DNA of 64,000 nt from an uncultured Oribacterium sp. Lineage in GTDB: Bacteria; Bacillota; Clostridia; Lachnospirales; Lachnospiraceae. The number at the start of each line of letters is the position of its first letter. The first letter of the stretch is position 1. Under the pieces are notes generated by a model. That model was not told the DNA's origin. It was given only the letters and a program-made list of their open reading frames with translations, and searched no databases. The stretch spans positions 62,001 to 126,000 of the forward strand of contig CAAGKO010000089.1 of assembly GCA_900770445.1 (NCBI GenBank). Reading direction: 5' to 3'. Positions 45,330-55,087 of this stretch are shown piece after piece. The position numbers and the translations under genes are program-made.

Positions 45330-46481
45330 TTACTCCTTTCCGTAGTTCCCCAGGATACGAAGGGATGTGATCTGATCCTCGAGTCCGGCGAGTGCATTGA
45401 TGACATTCGGCATGGACAGGTTCCCCTCGAGATCGATGAAGAAGCGATACTCGAACGGCTTCTCCGGAATCGGTCGGGACTGGATCATCAGCATATTGAC
45501 ATCATTAAATATAAAATTACCCAGTGCATTATAAAGCGCACCCGGCTTATGTGCTGTTTCGAAGCAGATACTGATCTTCTCTGCATCCGCTGTATAGACG
45601 CGCTCACGGCCGAGCACGATGAAGCGAGTCGTGTTGCTCTTTTCCTGATTGACCCCACGCTGCAGGATCGTCAGTCCATACAGCTCCGCAGAGAGCTCAG
45701 AGGCGAGTGCCGCGATGCACGGATCCTGATGATCCCGGACGTACGCTGCAGCGACTGCGGTGTTCAGCACCGGCACCGCCTCGATGTCCGGATGTGCCTC
45801 CAGAAAGGCCGCACACTGTCCGAGCGCCTGCGGATGTGAGTAGATTCGCTTCAGTCCGTCCATGCTGGCGCCCGCCACACTCATCAGCGCATGCGCCACA
45901 TGCAGATCGACCTCCTCGACGATCGCGAGCGCCGGATAGCGCACCAGGAGGTCGAAAATATCCGAAACCGCCCCATGACTGGAGTTCTCGATCGGAAGCA
46001 CTGCGTAGTCCGCCTGTCCCTCCACAACCTCGTCCATGGCATCCTTCCATGTTTTCACATGGCGGAGTGCCGTCTCCGTGCCGAAGCACTGTCGCGCCGC
46101 GAGATGGGCGTACGCACCCTCGACACCCTGATAAACGACGCGCTTTCCACTCTTCGGAATCGCATCGAGCTTTTCGAAATCTGCATGGAAGGTCTTGCCA
46201 TGTGCAGACAGAATACCGAACTGCCGGCGTCTCGAAATCGTCATCATCTGCTGATAGAGCTCCCGGATCGCCTTCCGGTCGAAATCCGTATCGAGATAGG
46301 ACTGTACGGTATCCAGCTTCTGCGCCTCCCGTACCGGATCAAATACCGCTTTGCCGGTTTCGATCTTATACTCTGCCACCTTTTCGCAGAGGTCCATCCG
46401 CTGCTTATAAAGCTCCGTAATCTGATGATCCAGCACATCGAGCTGGTCACGAATCTGTAAAAGTGCGTTTCTTTCTTCCAT
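45330..46481 (-). CDS. pheA: Bifunctional chorismate mutase/prephenate dehydratase
   Basis: This P-protein makes phenylpyruvate from chorismate. Residues 1-90 form an AroQ-type chorismate mutase (LDVLDHQITELYKQRMDLC). Residues about 113-290 are the prephenate dehydratase (VYQGVEGAYAHLAA, VLPIENSSHGAVSD, TTRFIVLGRE). An ACT domain follows from about 303. The Phe-binding motif usually written ESRP reads QSRP and the GALV motif reads GALY, so feedback inhibition may be altered. The length is 383 residues. The gene runs directly into the response regulator. Confidence 0.94.
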   Translation of the reverse strand: MEERNALLQIRDQLDVLDHQITELYKQRMDLCEKVAEYKIETGKAVFDPVREAQKLDTVQSYLDTDFDRKAIRELYQQMMTISRRRQFGILSAHGKTFHADFEKLDAIPKSGKRVVYQGVEGAYAHLAARQCFGTETALRHVKTWKDAMDEVVEGQADYAVLPIENSSHGAVSDIFDLLVRYPALAIVEEVDLHVAHALMSVAGASMDGLKRIYSHPQALGQCAAFLEAHPDIEAVPVLNTAVAAAYVRDHQDPCIAALASELSAELYGLTILQRGVNQEKSNTTRFIVLGRERVYTADAEKISICFETAHKPGALYNALGNFIFNDVNMLMIQSRPIPEKPFEYRFFIDLEGNLSMPNVINALAGLEDQITSLRILGNYGKE

Positions 46482-46493
46482 GTAATGATCCTT

Positions 46494-47246
46494 CTAGTCT
46501 TTCTCTTCTGCCAGCAACGCCTGAATATCCGCCTTCACCCTCGCCTGAACATAGGCGCCGATGTGCTTCTGCTCCTCTTCACCGAGGTTTTTCACCTCGA
46601 TCGGCGCACCGATGCGCACCTTGATATGCTGCGGTCTGATCGCCGGAAACTGCGCCTCCAGAATATCGCGTGTTCCGATCATCGATACCGGCACGATCTT
46701 ACAGCCGGTCTTCTCTGCCACCTTGAAGGAGCCCTCCTTGAAGGTCTCCATGTCGAGCTCGGTCTCCCCTCCTGAACGGGTGCCCTCCGGGTAGATCCAG
46801 ATGGACTGTCCCTCCCGCACCTGCCTGATGGCCGTGATGATGACCTTCAGGGACTGCTTCAGATTATTCCGATCCATAAAGAGACAGCCGAGCTCGTCCA
46901 TCCAGCGCTTCAGCGGCCGGATTTTCTCGATCTCCGTCTTCGCAATGAAGCCGGTCGGACGGTCCACCAGGGTATAGGCGATGATCACATCGAAATACGA
47001 GCGGTGATTTCCGACAAACAGGACACCCTCGTCCTTCGGAATCGAGCTCAGATTTTCCATTCCCTCGACCTCCACCGTCACGTGGGCTGCTTTCAGAATC
47101 TTCCGGAAGATGCCCTGCACGAGCGGCAGGGTATACTCCGCGCGCTTCTTCGGGTCCTGGATCGCCTCGACCTTTCTCCTGTAGTAGAGACTGCCGAGGG
47201 TCAGAAAAAACAGTACATGTGCTAAAACTGCAATGGTATACAGCAT
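46494..47246 (-). CDS. plsC: 1-acyl-sn-glycerol-3-phosphate acyltransferase
   Basis: PlsC adds the second acyl chain to make phosphatidic acid at the membrane. The catalytic motif is NHRSYFD (His-X4-Asp), followed by the substrate motif YPEGTRSGG and a membrane-embedded N-terminus. The length of 250 residues is normal. AAGGAG precedes the ATG. It lies 12 bases upstream of pheA with no promoter between, so it may share that transcript. Confidence 0.93.
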   Translation of the reverse strand: MLYTIAVLAHVLFFLTLGSLYYRRKVEAIQDPKKRAEYTLPLVQGIFRKILKAAHVTVEVEGMENLSSIPKDEGVLFVGNHRSYFDVIIAYTLVDRPTGFIAKTEIEKIRPLKRWMDELGCLFMDRNNLKQSLKVIITAIRQVREGQSIWIYPEGTRSGGETELDMETFKEGSFKVAEKTGCKIVPVSMIGTRDILEAQFPAIRPQHIKVRIGAPIEVKNLGEEEQKHIGAYVQARVKADIQALLAEEKD

Positions 47247-47321
47247 ATCGACTCCTTATGTGCGGTTCCATGCTTCTGCTCTTTCCGGCAGAAGGCATGC
47301 ATACGCAACGGTTCATCTATA

Positions 47322-47342
47322 AACACCCGATTTCGGGGTGTC
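47322..47342 (-). terminator. Weak terminator-like hairpin
   Basis: Minus-strand ACACCC and GGGTGT form a 6-bp stem around CGAAATC, followed by a short TTAT. It lies between the export permease and plsC. Confidence 0.35.
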
Positions 47343-47394
47343 TGGTCACATAGTTTCGAAGATTTCATCCAGCAGTACATCCGTCTGCGCATGC

Positions 47395-48210
47395 TTACAG
47401 CACATCTGAAAAATGCGGACGGAGCTTACGGAAAAACGAGAGGCCGACGAAAAAAATCATGAGCGTCACCACCCAGAAGTAGATGCCGAGGGTTGGCCGC
47501 ATCCAGAACCCGGCCCCCGTCAGCATGGAATCACGGTATCCCGCTACGATATAGTAGAGCGGATTCAGCTTCAGCAGGGTTCCAACCCATGGTGCACGGC
47601 TCGTAAAGAGGGTTTCATCGTACATAATCGGGCACATCCAGATACCGAACTGGAGGCAGATCCCGACGATCTGCTGCATGTCCTTAAAGAAGACATTGAC
47701 CGCACTCGTGAGATAACCGAGTCCCAGCGCCAGCACGGAAGCCGCGAAGCTGTAGTAGATGATCTGGATCCAGCTGATCATCGGGGTCTTACCGGACACG
47801 AGAAAGGCGACCAGCATGATCACGATGAAACAGAGGTGCACGAAAAAGCAGGACGCGAGCTTGATGATCGGAAGGAGCTCCACCGGGAAGACGACCTTCT
47901 TCACGAGGTAGCTGTACTCCTGCAGGATGCCGGTCAAGGTATTCAGGCTCTCACTGAAGAAGAACCAGGGCACGAGGCCCGGGATCAGCCAGATCACGTA
48001 GCTCGTGTTCGGCACCGGCGGTGCGGACTTGAAACCATAGGGTCCGAAGATGAACGCATAGATGGTCACCGTCGCGAGCGGCTGGAGAAACATCCAGATA
48101 ATGCCGAAGTAGGAGCCGACGAAACGCTTACGAAAATCGGACTTTGCAAGGTCCAGGATCATCCGGCGCTTCTCGGCCATGTGCTGTAATAATTCGATAA
48201 ATGCTTTCAT
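47395..48210 (-). CDS. Polysaccharide/teichoic-acid ABC export permease
   Basis: A 271-residue ABC-2 permease of the TagG/RfbA type. SDFRKRFVGSYFGIIWMFLQPL is the hallmark N-terminal segment, followed by six helices and MYDETLF and LNPLYYIVAGYRD loops. Such permeases need a partner ATPase (TagH/RfbB), usually the next gene, but here the next gene is plsC and no partner is seen in the window. The ATG at 48210 follows GGAAAGA at a long distance. The reading frame upstream overlaps the DUF2142 gene and is rejected as a start region. Confidence 0.88.
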   Translation of the reverse strand: MKAFIELLQHMAEKRRMILDLAKSDFRKRFVGSYFGIIWMFLQPLATVTIYAFIFGPYGFKSAPPVPNTSYVIWLIPGLVPWFFFSESLNTLTGILQEYSYLVKKVVFPVELLPIIKLASCFFVHLCFIVIMLVAFLVSGKTPMISWIQIIYYSFAASVLALGLGYLTSAVNVFFKDMQQIVGICLQFGIWMCPIMYDETLFTSRAPWVGTLLKLNPLYYIVAGYRDSMLTGAGFWMRPTLGIYFWVVTLMIFFVGLSFFRKLRPHFSDVL

Positions 48211-48268
48211 GTATAGTTTATTCTTTCCATCTTCCTGTGTTTCTGTGAACACTTTATTATACCACCTT

Positions 48269-49837
48269 TCAGGCCCGCTGCACAACGGTGAGGAAACAGC
48301 CGAGAAGCACGAGTGCATCCATCAGTATCATCACGCTGAGAAGCAGTGCGTCGAGCCCGATGCCGACGCGGCCGATCGCCCGCAGGCGGTGGAACCGTGG
48401 TGTACGAAATGCCAGCAGCAGAACCGGAAGGAACGGCAGGAAATAGCGTCCCTGCACACCCAGGATATAGAAGGTATCCGCCGGTGTATAGGCGAGCAGC
48501 ATGCTGACCATCAGGATGAAACCGAGGAGCAGAAATACGAAGACCATCCACACTCTCCGCGGGATGGACAGCGCCGGTTCCTCCTGGCGTCCGGTGATGG
48601 CCAGCAGTAGTGTGCCTGCCCAGAAGAGCACAAGCATCGGCATCGGCGTCGCCAGTCCCCGGTCGAAGGCACCGAGCCACATACCGACCGTCGTGCCGAG
48701 GAACTGTCCGCCCAGGATCTGAAGCGTATTCCGTATGATGCGGAACACGAGCGTCCGGTCATGGATGAGCTCGGCGAGGTCATGCAACTTCACTGTGTTC
48801 ACATCGCCGGAAGAGGTGAATTCCGGTGCCTGTGTCACGCCGGAAGCATTGACATAACGGAGGACCTCCCGAAAATTCACGAGGAGGATAGAGCCGACGA
48901 TCAGCGCACCGATGAGGAGTACGGACAGGATCCACTTCGGCCACGGCTTTCCGCCCCACTTCTGAACCGGAATCAGGAGGCAGAGAAGGAAAAGCGTCGC
49001 GTAGATCATCTTGCACGGGGATAGCAGCAGCGCGAGTGTGGAAAGCTCGATCACGTTTTTCCTCGTGATACCGGTCGATGGCTTCGCGAGCGCGAGGTCG
49101 AGGATCACGGCGGTCAGATAGAAGCTGAGTGCGATGATGTAGCTGTCGTAGCTGTAGCTGCCGGCGAGCTCGAGGGTCATCGGAAAGAGCGAGATCGCGA
49201 AGAAAAGCTCTTTTCCGATCGGCGTACGGCGGACGGTCATCGCACCGAGGGTCGCAAACAGGAGGAGGTTCATGAAGCGGCCGAGCAGCACGAGGCCGAC
49301 GGCGCTGAGCTTCAGAAGGCGGGCGAGGGTGATGCCGAGGGCCGGCAGGAGGTACGCACATGGGGTCGTCTTCACCGGCTGCTGCAGCGTGATACTGGTC
49401 CCGGTCTCCGTCGCGTGGAAAAGGCCCTTCTCATGCATCGCTTCATACACCGAGCGGTCGAGTGTCTGTCCGAGCACCGTCGCTTTACATGGGTCATCGT
49501 CGCCCGGCCAGTTGACGAGGTACTCGTCCTCCTGACGGATGCGGACGTGGCCGTCTTCATCCCGGACCGGCTGCCCCATCATCTGGTTCGACAGCGCGTA
49601 GGCCCCAGTGAAATGCAGGATCTCGTCCGGTGCGGAGAGCGGCGGAAGTGTGCACATGAAAACAAGCCCCATGGAGAACACTGCGATGAAGTAAATCTGG
49701 TGAAGCTTCCATCTCGATTTTTTAAACAGGCAGAGGCAGGTCGCGATGATCACGCATAACGCGATGATCAGGCAGACAAAACGGCCGATCAGGAACTGAT
49801 CGCCGGTGCCGATGAAACTCTGAAAAAGCTGCAACAT
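48269..49837 (-). CDS. DUF2142 polytopic membrane protein
   Basis: A 522-residue membrane protein with about 12 helices. The segment PPLSAPDEILHFTGAYALS, directly after the second helix, is the DUF2142 hallmark; related GT-C-like membrane proteins occur in polysaccharide clusters and may be glycosyltransferases. The acidic PDE resembles the donor-site motifs of GT-C enzymes. The ATG at 49837 has AAGGAA upstream and a good promoter. Its end is about 58 bases before the export permease, suggesting a joint operon for a surface glycan. Confidence 0.8.
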   Translation of the reverse strand: MLQLFQSFIGTGDQFLIGRFVCLIIALCVIIATCLCLFKKSRWKLHQIYFIAVFSMGLVFMCTLPPLSAPDEILHFTGAYALSNQMMGQPVRDEDGHVRIRQEDEYLVNWPGDDDPCKATVLGQTLDRSVYEAMHEKGLFHATETGTSITLQQPVKTTPCAYLLPALGITLARLLKLSAVGLVLLGRFMNLLLFATLGAMTVRRTPIGKELFFAISLFPMTLELAGSYSYDSYIIALSFYLTAVILDLALAKPSTGITRKNVIELSTLALLLSPCKMIYATLFLLCLLIPVQKWGGKPWPKWILSVLLIGALIVGSILLVNFREVLRYVNASGVTQAPEFTSSGDVNTVKLHDLAELIHDRTLVFRIIRNTLQILGGQFLGTTVGMWLGAFDRGLATPMPMLVLFWAGTLLLAITGRQEEPALSIPRRVWMVFVFLLLGFILMVSMLLAYTPADTFYILGVQGRYFLPFLPVLLLAFRTPRFHRLRAIGRVGIGLDALLLSVMILMDALVLLGCFLTVVQRA

Positions 49838-49874
49838 AATGTTCCTTTTTAATATATGTAATCTAAACGGAAAC

Positions 49875-49903
49875 ATTTTACTATATATTGCGCATTCAGG
49901 CAA
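49875..49903 (-). promoter_or_regulatory. SigA promoter of the DUF2142 gene
   Basis: Minus-strand TTGCCT (49903-49898) and TAAAAT (49880-49875) with a 17-base spacer, about 40 bases before the start codon. Confidence 0.6.
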
Positions 49904-49956
49904 TTTTTACTACATTAATGGTAAATATACAGAAAGATTACGGGTAACAATTGAAG

Positions 49957-50186
49957 CAGGATATCGGATGGACCACCAGCAGAAGCCATCCGGAGAGGTC
50001 GTGAAGAATCAAGTCGGGTTCCCTTAGCGGCACTTGGAGTAATTTTTCCTTAGCACCCTCTGCAACGCCGGGTTTTCATAAAGAAAACCCGGTGATTGCA
50101 GAGGGCCTAGTGCCGCTTAGGGCCCCCGACTTAGAGTCTTCCGAGCTCGGAGTACTGTGCTTCTGCTGATGGTCCTTCGAATCCTG
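49957..50186 (+). other. Structured intergenic element, copy C: long near-continuous hairpin (core 49985-50003)
   Basis: The divergent gap between the DUF2142 and acyltransferase genes is filled by a 230-base imperfect inverted repeat. Nested pairings from outside in are CAGGAT/ATCCTG (ends), GGACCACCAGCAGAAG with CTTCTGCTGATGGTCC (15 of 16), AAGTCGGG/CCCGACTT, CCCTTAGCGGCACTTGG with CCTAGTGCCGCTTAGGG, CCCTCTGCAA/TTGCAGAGGG, and GCCGGGTTTTC/GAAAACCCGG at the tip. The core GCCATCCGGAGAGGTCGTG and the AGAATCAAG after it match copy A. It could be a large structured RNA, a MITE-like element or a regulatory leader of the acyltransferase. Confidence 0.6.
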
Positions 50187-50211
50187 TGAACCGTACCCGC
50201 AGGGAAATACT

Positions 50212-51378
50212 ATGGGAACTTCCTCGAAGCGTTTATACTATCTTGATTCTTTAAAATATATTTTCTGTCTGATGATTTTCTGGGCGCATCTGGCGGGGGT
50301 GTTCTGGACGTTGTGTGATCCGCGGCCGGAGCTTCGGCCGGAGCTCGAGCGGCTGTTTACGTATCCGCTGTCGGTGCTGGTGGATTCGAGCCTCGCGCTG
50401 TATGGTTTCTGTATCCTGTCCGGTTATCTCGCGTCGTTCAAGCGGACGACGGCACAGAATCTGCTGCCGCAGCTGCTGGCGCGTTATCTTCGCTTCGTGG
50501 TGCCGTTTTTCTTCATTAATCTCTTCGCGCTTATCCTGTACTATACCGTGGGCTATCCGACGGCGGAGGCGAGTGCGCTGCTGCACAACGCCTGGCTCGC
50601 GACCTACTACACGCATGCGCCGACGATCCCGGAGCTGCTCCGCGCCACCTTCACCCTGAACGGGGATCTGAACGGTCCGCTCTGGATGATGAAGTACATC
50701 CTGCTCGGCACCTGCATCATCTACCTGTATAACGCGGTGGAGCAGAAGCTGCCGCTCCGCCTCTTTCAGTTCACCTGCCTTGCGGTCTTCGTTTACAGCT
50801 TTTTCCATCTGCCGGAGCCGAACTTCTTCCATGTGCATCTCGTGCTGATGGGGCTCATCCTCCGAAAGCTGGATGACGCACTGAAGGCGTGGCTTACGCA
50901 GCACGAAAAAGACGGACACCCGCTGCTCCGCTTCTTCTTTCTGCTGCTCGTGCTGCTCCCGATCGCACTGGATGCCGGCGGCCTGCAGCGCGTACTGTAT
51001 CCGTTTTTCCGTGCACACTGTCCGGCGATCGCCCCTGTGTTTATCTGGAACGCCTACTGGGTCATGCTTTTCAGCGTCAGCCTCATCGTCGGCGTCATGA
51101 ACTGCCCGCCGCTCCAGCGCGCACTCGAGTGGGCCCCGCTGAAGCGGGTCGCACCGATGAACTTCGCAGTATACCTCGTACACTTCCCGCTCATCGCGAG
51201 TCTGTCGCTCCATCTCTACCTCCGTCTCGTGAATCGCGTCTCCTACTCGAAGCTGTTCGTGATCCTCACGGTGGTGAGCTTCGCAGCCCTCTTCCTCACA
51301 TCCTGGCTCTATGAGCAGAGCATCGGGAAGCTGCAGGATAAAATCATAAAAAAGCTCACCGCGTGCCTCGCAAAGTGA
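50212..51378 (+). CDS. Acyltransferase family 3 membrane protein
   Basis: A 388-residue integral membrane O-acyltransferase of the OafA/NodX type, with about ten helices. The N-terminal LDSLKYIFCLMIFWAHLAG carries the conserved His, and the loop around GDLNGPLWMMKY is typical. It probably acetylates a surface polysaccharide or lipid. Its start lies 26 bases after the long hairpin element, with AGGGAA upstream. The substrate cannot be deduced. Confidence 0.88.
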   Translation: MGTSSKRLYYLDSLKYIFCLMIFWAHLAGVFWTLCDPRPELRPELERLFTYPLSVLVDSSLALYGFCILSGYLASFKRTTAQNLLPQLLARYLRFVVPFFFINLFALILYYTVGYPTAEASALLHNAWLATYYTHAPTIPELLRATFTLNGDLNGPLWMMKYILLGTCIIYLYNAVEQKLPLRLFQFTCLAVFVYSFFHLPEPNFFHVHLVLMGLILRKLDDALKAWLTQHEKDGHPLLRFFFLLLVLLPIALDAGGLQRVLYPFFRAHCPAIAPVFIWNAYWVMLFSVSLIVGVMNCPPLQRALEWAPLKRVAPMNFAVYLVHFPLIASLSLHLYLRLVNRVSYSKLFVILTVVSFAALFLTSWLYEQSIGKLQDKIIKKLTACLAK

Positions 51379-51508
51379 TATAACGGTACATCAGATGATG
51401 CCGAAACACTGGTCTTCATCGTCCTCGCTTAGCTGCACATCCATACATCGACATCAAATCAATCACTACATCATGTGCATCCTCATCGATGCATGAAAGG
51501 AAGATATC

Positions 51509-52441
51509 ATGCAGATCAGTCTTTTACTTGCGCTTCAGATCCTAAAGCTGTTCACCATCATGCTGATGGGCTACGCCATCGTGAAGCTCGGTCTTTTAAA
51601 GGCCTCCGACAGTAAAGCGCTGTCGGTCGTGCTCGTCTATCTCATCATGCCCTGTGTCATCATCAACGCCTTCCAGGTGGAGGCGACGCCAGAGGTGCAA
51701 AAAGGTCTGGCACTGGCCTGTGTAGCCGCTGTAGCCGTTCATATCCTGTTTCTCGTCATCACGATCCCACTGCGGAAGCTGCTGCACCTGAACGCCATCG
51801 AGCAGGCGAGCTGCATCTATCCGAACGCCGGCATCCTCGTCATCCCGCTGGTGCAGGTGCTTCTCGGACAGGAGTATGTCATCTACTGCAGTGCTTTCGT
51901 GGCGATACAGCTCATCCTCCTCTGGAGCCATGGCAAGTTCCTGCTCTGTGAGGAAAAGAAAATTGACTGGAAAAAGGTGCTGCTGAACATAAACATCCTC
52001 TCGATCCTCGTCGGTGTCGCGCTCTTCCTTCTGCGCATCGAGCTCCCTGGCAGTGTACAGGATGTCCTCGTCATGATGAACAACATGATCGGCCCGGTCG
52101 GCATGATTCTCGCCGGCATGGCCATCGCCGAAACACCACTGAAGCGCATCGTACTGACACGGCACAACTATGTGACCGTCGTACTGCGCCTCGTGATTTA
52201 CCCGCTCCTCACGCTGCTCCTCATGAAGCCGTTCCTCGATCTCGCGCAGATACCACATGCCGACGCCATCCTGCTCACCGTCTTCCTGCCGTCGATCACC
52301 CCGGCCTGCGCCACCATCACCTCGATGGCTCAGCTCTATGACCGCGACGCCGCTTACGCAAGCTCACTCTACGTCCTCACGACCCTGCTCTCGATCTTCA
52401 CCATGCCATGCATGGTCTTCTTATATGAAACACTCATCTGA
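51509..52441 (+). CDS. AEC-family transporter (auxin efflux carrier fold)
   Basis: A 310-residue membrane protein with ten helices in two halves. MGYAIVKLGLL near the start, LIMPCVIINAF, PNAGILVIPL in the fourth helix, and MILAGMAIAETPLKR with SITPACATITSMAQ are family marks. Bacterial AEC members carry malate, malonate or other small acids; the substrate here is unknown. AAAGGAAGA precedes the ATG. It ends at a strong terminator and lies just before the tricarboxylate-type module. Confidence 0.9.
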   Translation: MQISLLLALQILKLFTIMLMGYAIVKLGLLKASDSKALSVVLVYLIMPCVIINAFQVEATPEVQKGLALACVAAVAVHILFLVITIPLRKLLHLNAIEQASCIYPNAGILVIPLVQVLLGQEYVIYCSAFVAIQLILLWSHGKFLLCEEKKIDWKKVLLNINILSILVGVALFLLRIELPGSVQDVLVMMNNMIGPVGMILAGMAIAETPLKRIVLTRHNYVTVVLRLVIYPLLTLLLMKPFLDLAQIPHADAILLTVFLPSITPACATITSMAQLYDRDAAYASSLYVLTTLLSIFTMPCMVFLYETLI

Positions 52442-52561
52442 GCCGTAACAGTTCAGACACCCTAGATCAGATGGATCTATCCAATCCAAGGCAATTTTGA
52501 AATTACTGGATATGTTTTCCGCCCGGAATAGTCGACGGTGTGAAATAAAAACGATGTCATG

Positions 52562-52593
52562 AAAAAACGCCTCACCGTAGTGGGGCGTTTTTT
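52562..52593 (+). terminator. Terminator of the AEC transporter gene
   Basis: AAAAAACGCC and GGGCGTTTTTT with an inner CAC/GTG form a stem followed by a T run. It can work in both directions; no other feature is seen from 52442 to 52704. Confidence 0.8.
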
Positions 52594-52704
52594 ATATAGA
52601 GATCAGGCCAATGTCTCCGACGGGAGCTCATCATGCCTTCTTCACGATTCTCTCGAAATCCGATGCCGATTGACAAAGGACGGCAGGGACGAGAACCGGT
52701 AAAA

Positions 52705-55044
52705 TTAAGCCTGCTTTTTCTTGCGATTGTAGTTAATCAGGCTGCCGCAGCGGATGATCTCCTTTTCCTCGTCTGTCAGCGGCTCAATGGCGAGGGTGAT
52801 GGGCCTGATGGTCTCGCCCATGACATAGGCGGGGATATGGTTCATATCGCCTTCCAGCGCGGCACGGATATTCGGGACGAAGATGTAATCATCGTCAGCA
52901 AAGGCTTCCTCGTCACGGGTGACGAATGGTACCATGCCCCAGTTGATGCAGTTGGAGCGATAGCGCTTGGTGGCGTACTCCCTGGTGATGTTTGCGCCGC
53001 CCAGCAGCACACGCTGGCAGGAAGCCGCCTGTTCCCGGGCGGAGCCGTCGCCTGGCTTCACGGCGTAAATGGTGCTGGACAGGTCGACACTCTCGTCAGA
53101 GACCGTCTCGAAGCCGGAGATGGTGCGTACCTGCTCCAGAATCGCCTGAACCTCGGCTGGGCAGGTACCGGCCTTGCGCGCCTGTTCGTTCGCCATGACC
53201 GCCTTAGCCTTGGCAACGTAACCAGGAACACGGCGGCTCAGGGTGAACTCCGCGAGACCCATAGGGTTGGAGCGGAAGGAGCCGGTTTCACCGGATGGAA
53301 TCAGCTCGTCGGTGGTGGTGACAGGATCGGTGATGTAGGCGCAGACCTTTAGTAGCATATGTTCGTTCAGCGCAGGCATCTCTGGCCAGTCCTTGATGTT
53401 CGGACCACAGACCAGCTTCTCGTTCAGCTTGCCCTTACCGAAGCCCTGGTAAACCCGGTGCTCATAAGCAGTAGAATCGAAGTCAAATTCAGGGCAGTCA
53501 AACGTGTAGCCTACCTCATCGGCGGCGGTGATGCGACCACCGTTGGCGGCGGATACGGCAATAGAACGGGCATCCATTAGGGCGACGGAGGAAATCTGAC
53601 CGTTGCCAGGCTTGGAGCCTTCCCGGTTCGGGAAGTTGCGGGTGGTGTGCCGGATGGCAAGCTGACCATGGGCTGGGGTATCGCCTGCGCCAAAGCATGG
53701 GCCGCAGAAAGCTGTCCGCACGGTGGCGCCTGCGGCAATCAACTTCTCGATAGCACCCTTGCGCAGCAGATCCATCATAACTGCCTGAGAGCTTGGGTAT
53801 ACGCCCAGAGCGAAGACATCGGTGCCGGTGCTCTTGCCGTTCAGCAGATAAGCAGCCTCCATAATATTGGAGTAAGTGCCGCCGGCGCAGCCGGCGATGG
53901 TTCCCTGATCGGCGTACAGCGCGCCGTCATGCACCTTTTCCCACAGATTCAGGTGGAGGTCAGGGTTCTTAATCAGCTTCTTGCAGTCCTCCTCTACCAT
54001 GTGGAGAATGTCGTTCATATTGGCATTCAGTTCTCGGATTTCAAAGCCGTTGCTAGGATGGAAAGGCAGGGCGATCATGCTGTGGATGGTGGAAAGGTCG
54101 ATGTAGATGCAGCCGTCGTAGTAAGCAACATCCCCTGGATTCAGCTCCTGATAGTCATCGCCCCGACCGTGACGGGTCAGATAGGTTTTGGTATCTTCGT
54201 CCGTGCGCCAGATGGAGGACAGGCAGGTGGTCTCGGTGGTCATCACATCGATGCCGTTGCGGTAGTCGGTGGACATGGAGGAAACGCCCGGACCCACGAA
54301 CTCCATGACCTTATTCTTCACATAGCCGTTTTTGAACACAGCGGATACGATGGCGATGGCGATATCCTGAGGGCCAATGCTAGGGCGAGGCTTGCCGTCC
54401 AGGTACACGCAGACTACTTCCGGGTACTTGCTGTCCCAGGTCTGCTCAAGAATCTGCTTGACCAGCTCGCCGCCGCCTTCGCCCACAGCCATGGTGCCCA
54501 ACGCGCCGTAGCGGGTGTGAGAGTCGGAGCCCAGAATCATCTTGCCGCCACCGGCCACGGCTTCGCGCATATACTGATGAATCACGCCCATGTGCGGTGG
54601 CAGGTAGATACCGCCGAATTTCTTGCAGGCAGTCAGACCGAATAGATGGTCATCCTCGTTGATGGTGCCGCCCACGGCGCACAGGCTGTTGTGACAGCAG
54701 GTCAGCACATAGGGCAGTGGGAACTTGTCGAGACCCGAAGCCCGGGCGGTCTGGATGATGCCCACGTAGGTCAGGTCATGACTGGTGATAGCATCAAACC
54801 TGATTTTCAGATTGTCGGGATCGTCGCTTACGTTGTGGGACTGGAGGATGCCGTAGGCGATGGTGCTTTTCTTCGCGTCTTCCTTCGTGACATTCACCTG
54901 TCCCTGCGCTTCCTTTTCGGGAACCAGGGTCTTGCCGTTCAGTAGATACACGCCGGAATCGTACAGTGTTACCATAATTGCTGCTCCTTTGTTCAAATAT
55001 CCAGCGATTCGCTCCGCCGGTGTTTTTTCTTGCGCAATCATCAT
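52705..55044 (-). CDS. Aconitase-family hydratase (YbhJ-like)
   Basis: A 779-residue enzyme of the aconitase superfamily. Iron-sulfur cysteines fit CCHNSLC-like and GCAGG/CGPCFG contexts ([37 protein letters not shown]), and active-site segments such as [25 protein letters not shown] and the swivel-domain [14 protein letters not shown] are visible. The arrangement is nearest to E. coli YbhJ, an uncharacterised hydratase. With the divergent PrpF-type isomerase and carrier it may degrade a tricarboxylate such as an aconitate derivative. I chose the ATG at 55044 (GGGGGG upstream) over one at 55074 with no ribosome site. Confidence 0.88.
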   Translation of the reverse strand: MMIAQEKTPAERIAGYLNKGAAIMVTLYDSGVYLLNGKTLVPEKEAQGQVNVTKEDAKKSTIAYGILQSHNVSDDPDNLKIRFDAITSHDLTYVGIIQTARASGLDKFPLPYVLTCCHNSLCAVGGTINEDDHLFGLTACKKFGGIYLPPHMGVIHQYMREAVAGGGKMILGSDSHTRYGALGTMAVGEGGGELVKQILEQTWDSKYPEVVCVYLDGKPRPSIGPQDIAIAIVSAVFKNGYVKNKVMEFVGPGVSSMSTDYRNGIDVMTTETTCLSSIWRTDEDTKTYLTRHGRGDDYQELNPGDVAYYDGCIYIDLSTIHSMIALPFHPSNGFEIRELNANMNDILHMVEEDCKKLIKNPDLHLNLWEKVHDGALYADQGTIAGCAGGTYSNIMEAAYLLNGKSTGTDVFALGVYPSSQAVMMDLLRKGAIEKLIAAGATVRTAFCGPCFGAGDTPAHGQLAIRHTTRNFPNREGSKPGNGQISSVALMDARSIAVSAANGGRITAADEVGYTFDCPEFDFDSTAYEHRVYQGFGKGKLNEKLVCGPNIKDWPEMPALNEHMLLKVCAYITDPVTTTDELIPSGETGSFRSNPMGLAEFTLSRRVPGYVAKAKAVMANEQARKAGTCPAEVQAILEQVRTISGFETVSDESVDLSSTIYAVKPGDGSAREQAASCQRVLLGGANITREYATKRYRSNCINWGMVPFVTRDEEAFADDDYIFVPNIRAALEGDMNHIPAYVMGETIRPITLAIEPLTDEEKEIIRCGSLINYNRKKKQA

Positions 55045-55087
55045 AACATCCCCCCATATGGAACGAAAATTCATAATTTCAATTTTA

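Noticed and set aside
47346..47394. Possible coding remnant reading AQTDVLLDEIFETM after the export permease
   Set aside because: It looks codon-like but is only about 15 codons with no start and no recognisable family; it could be chance.
50161..50190. tRNA T-arm-like sequence TTCGAATCC
   Set aside because: No anticodon or D arm can be placed; the bases belong to the outer stem of the long hairpin.
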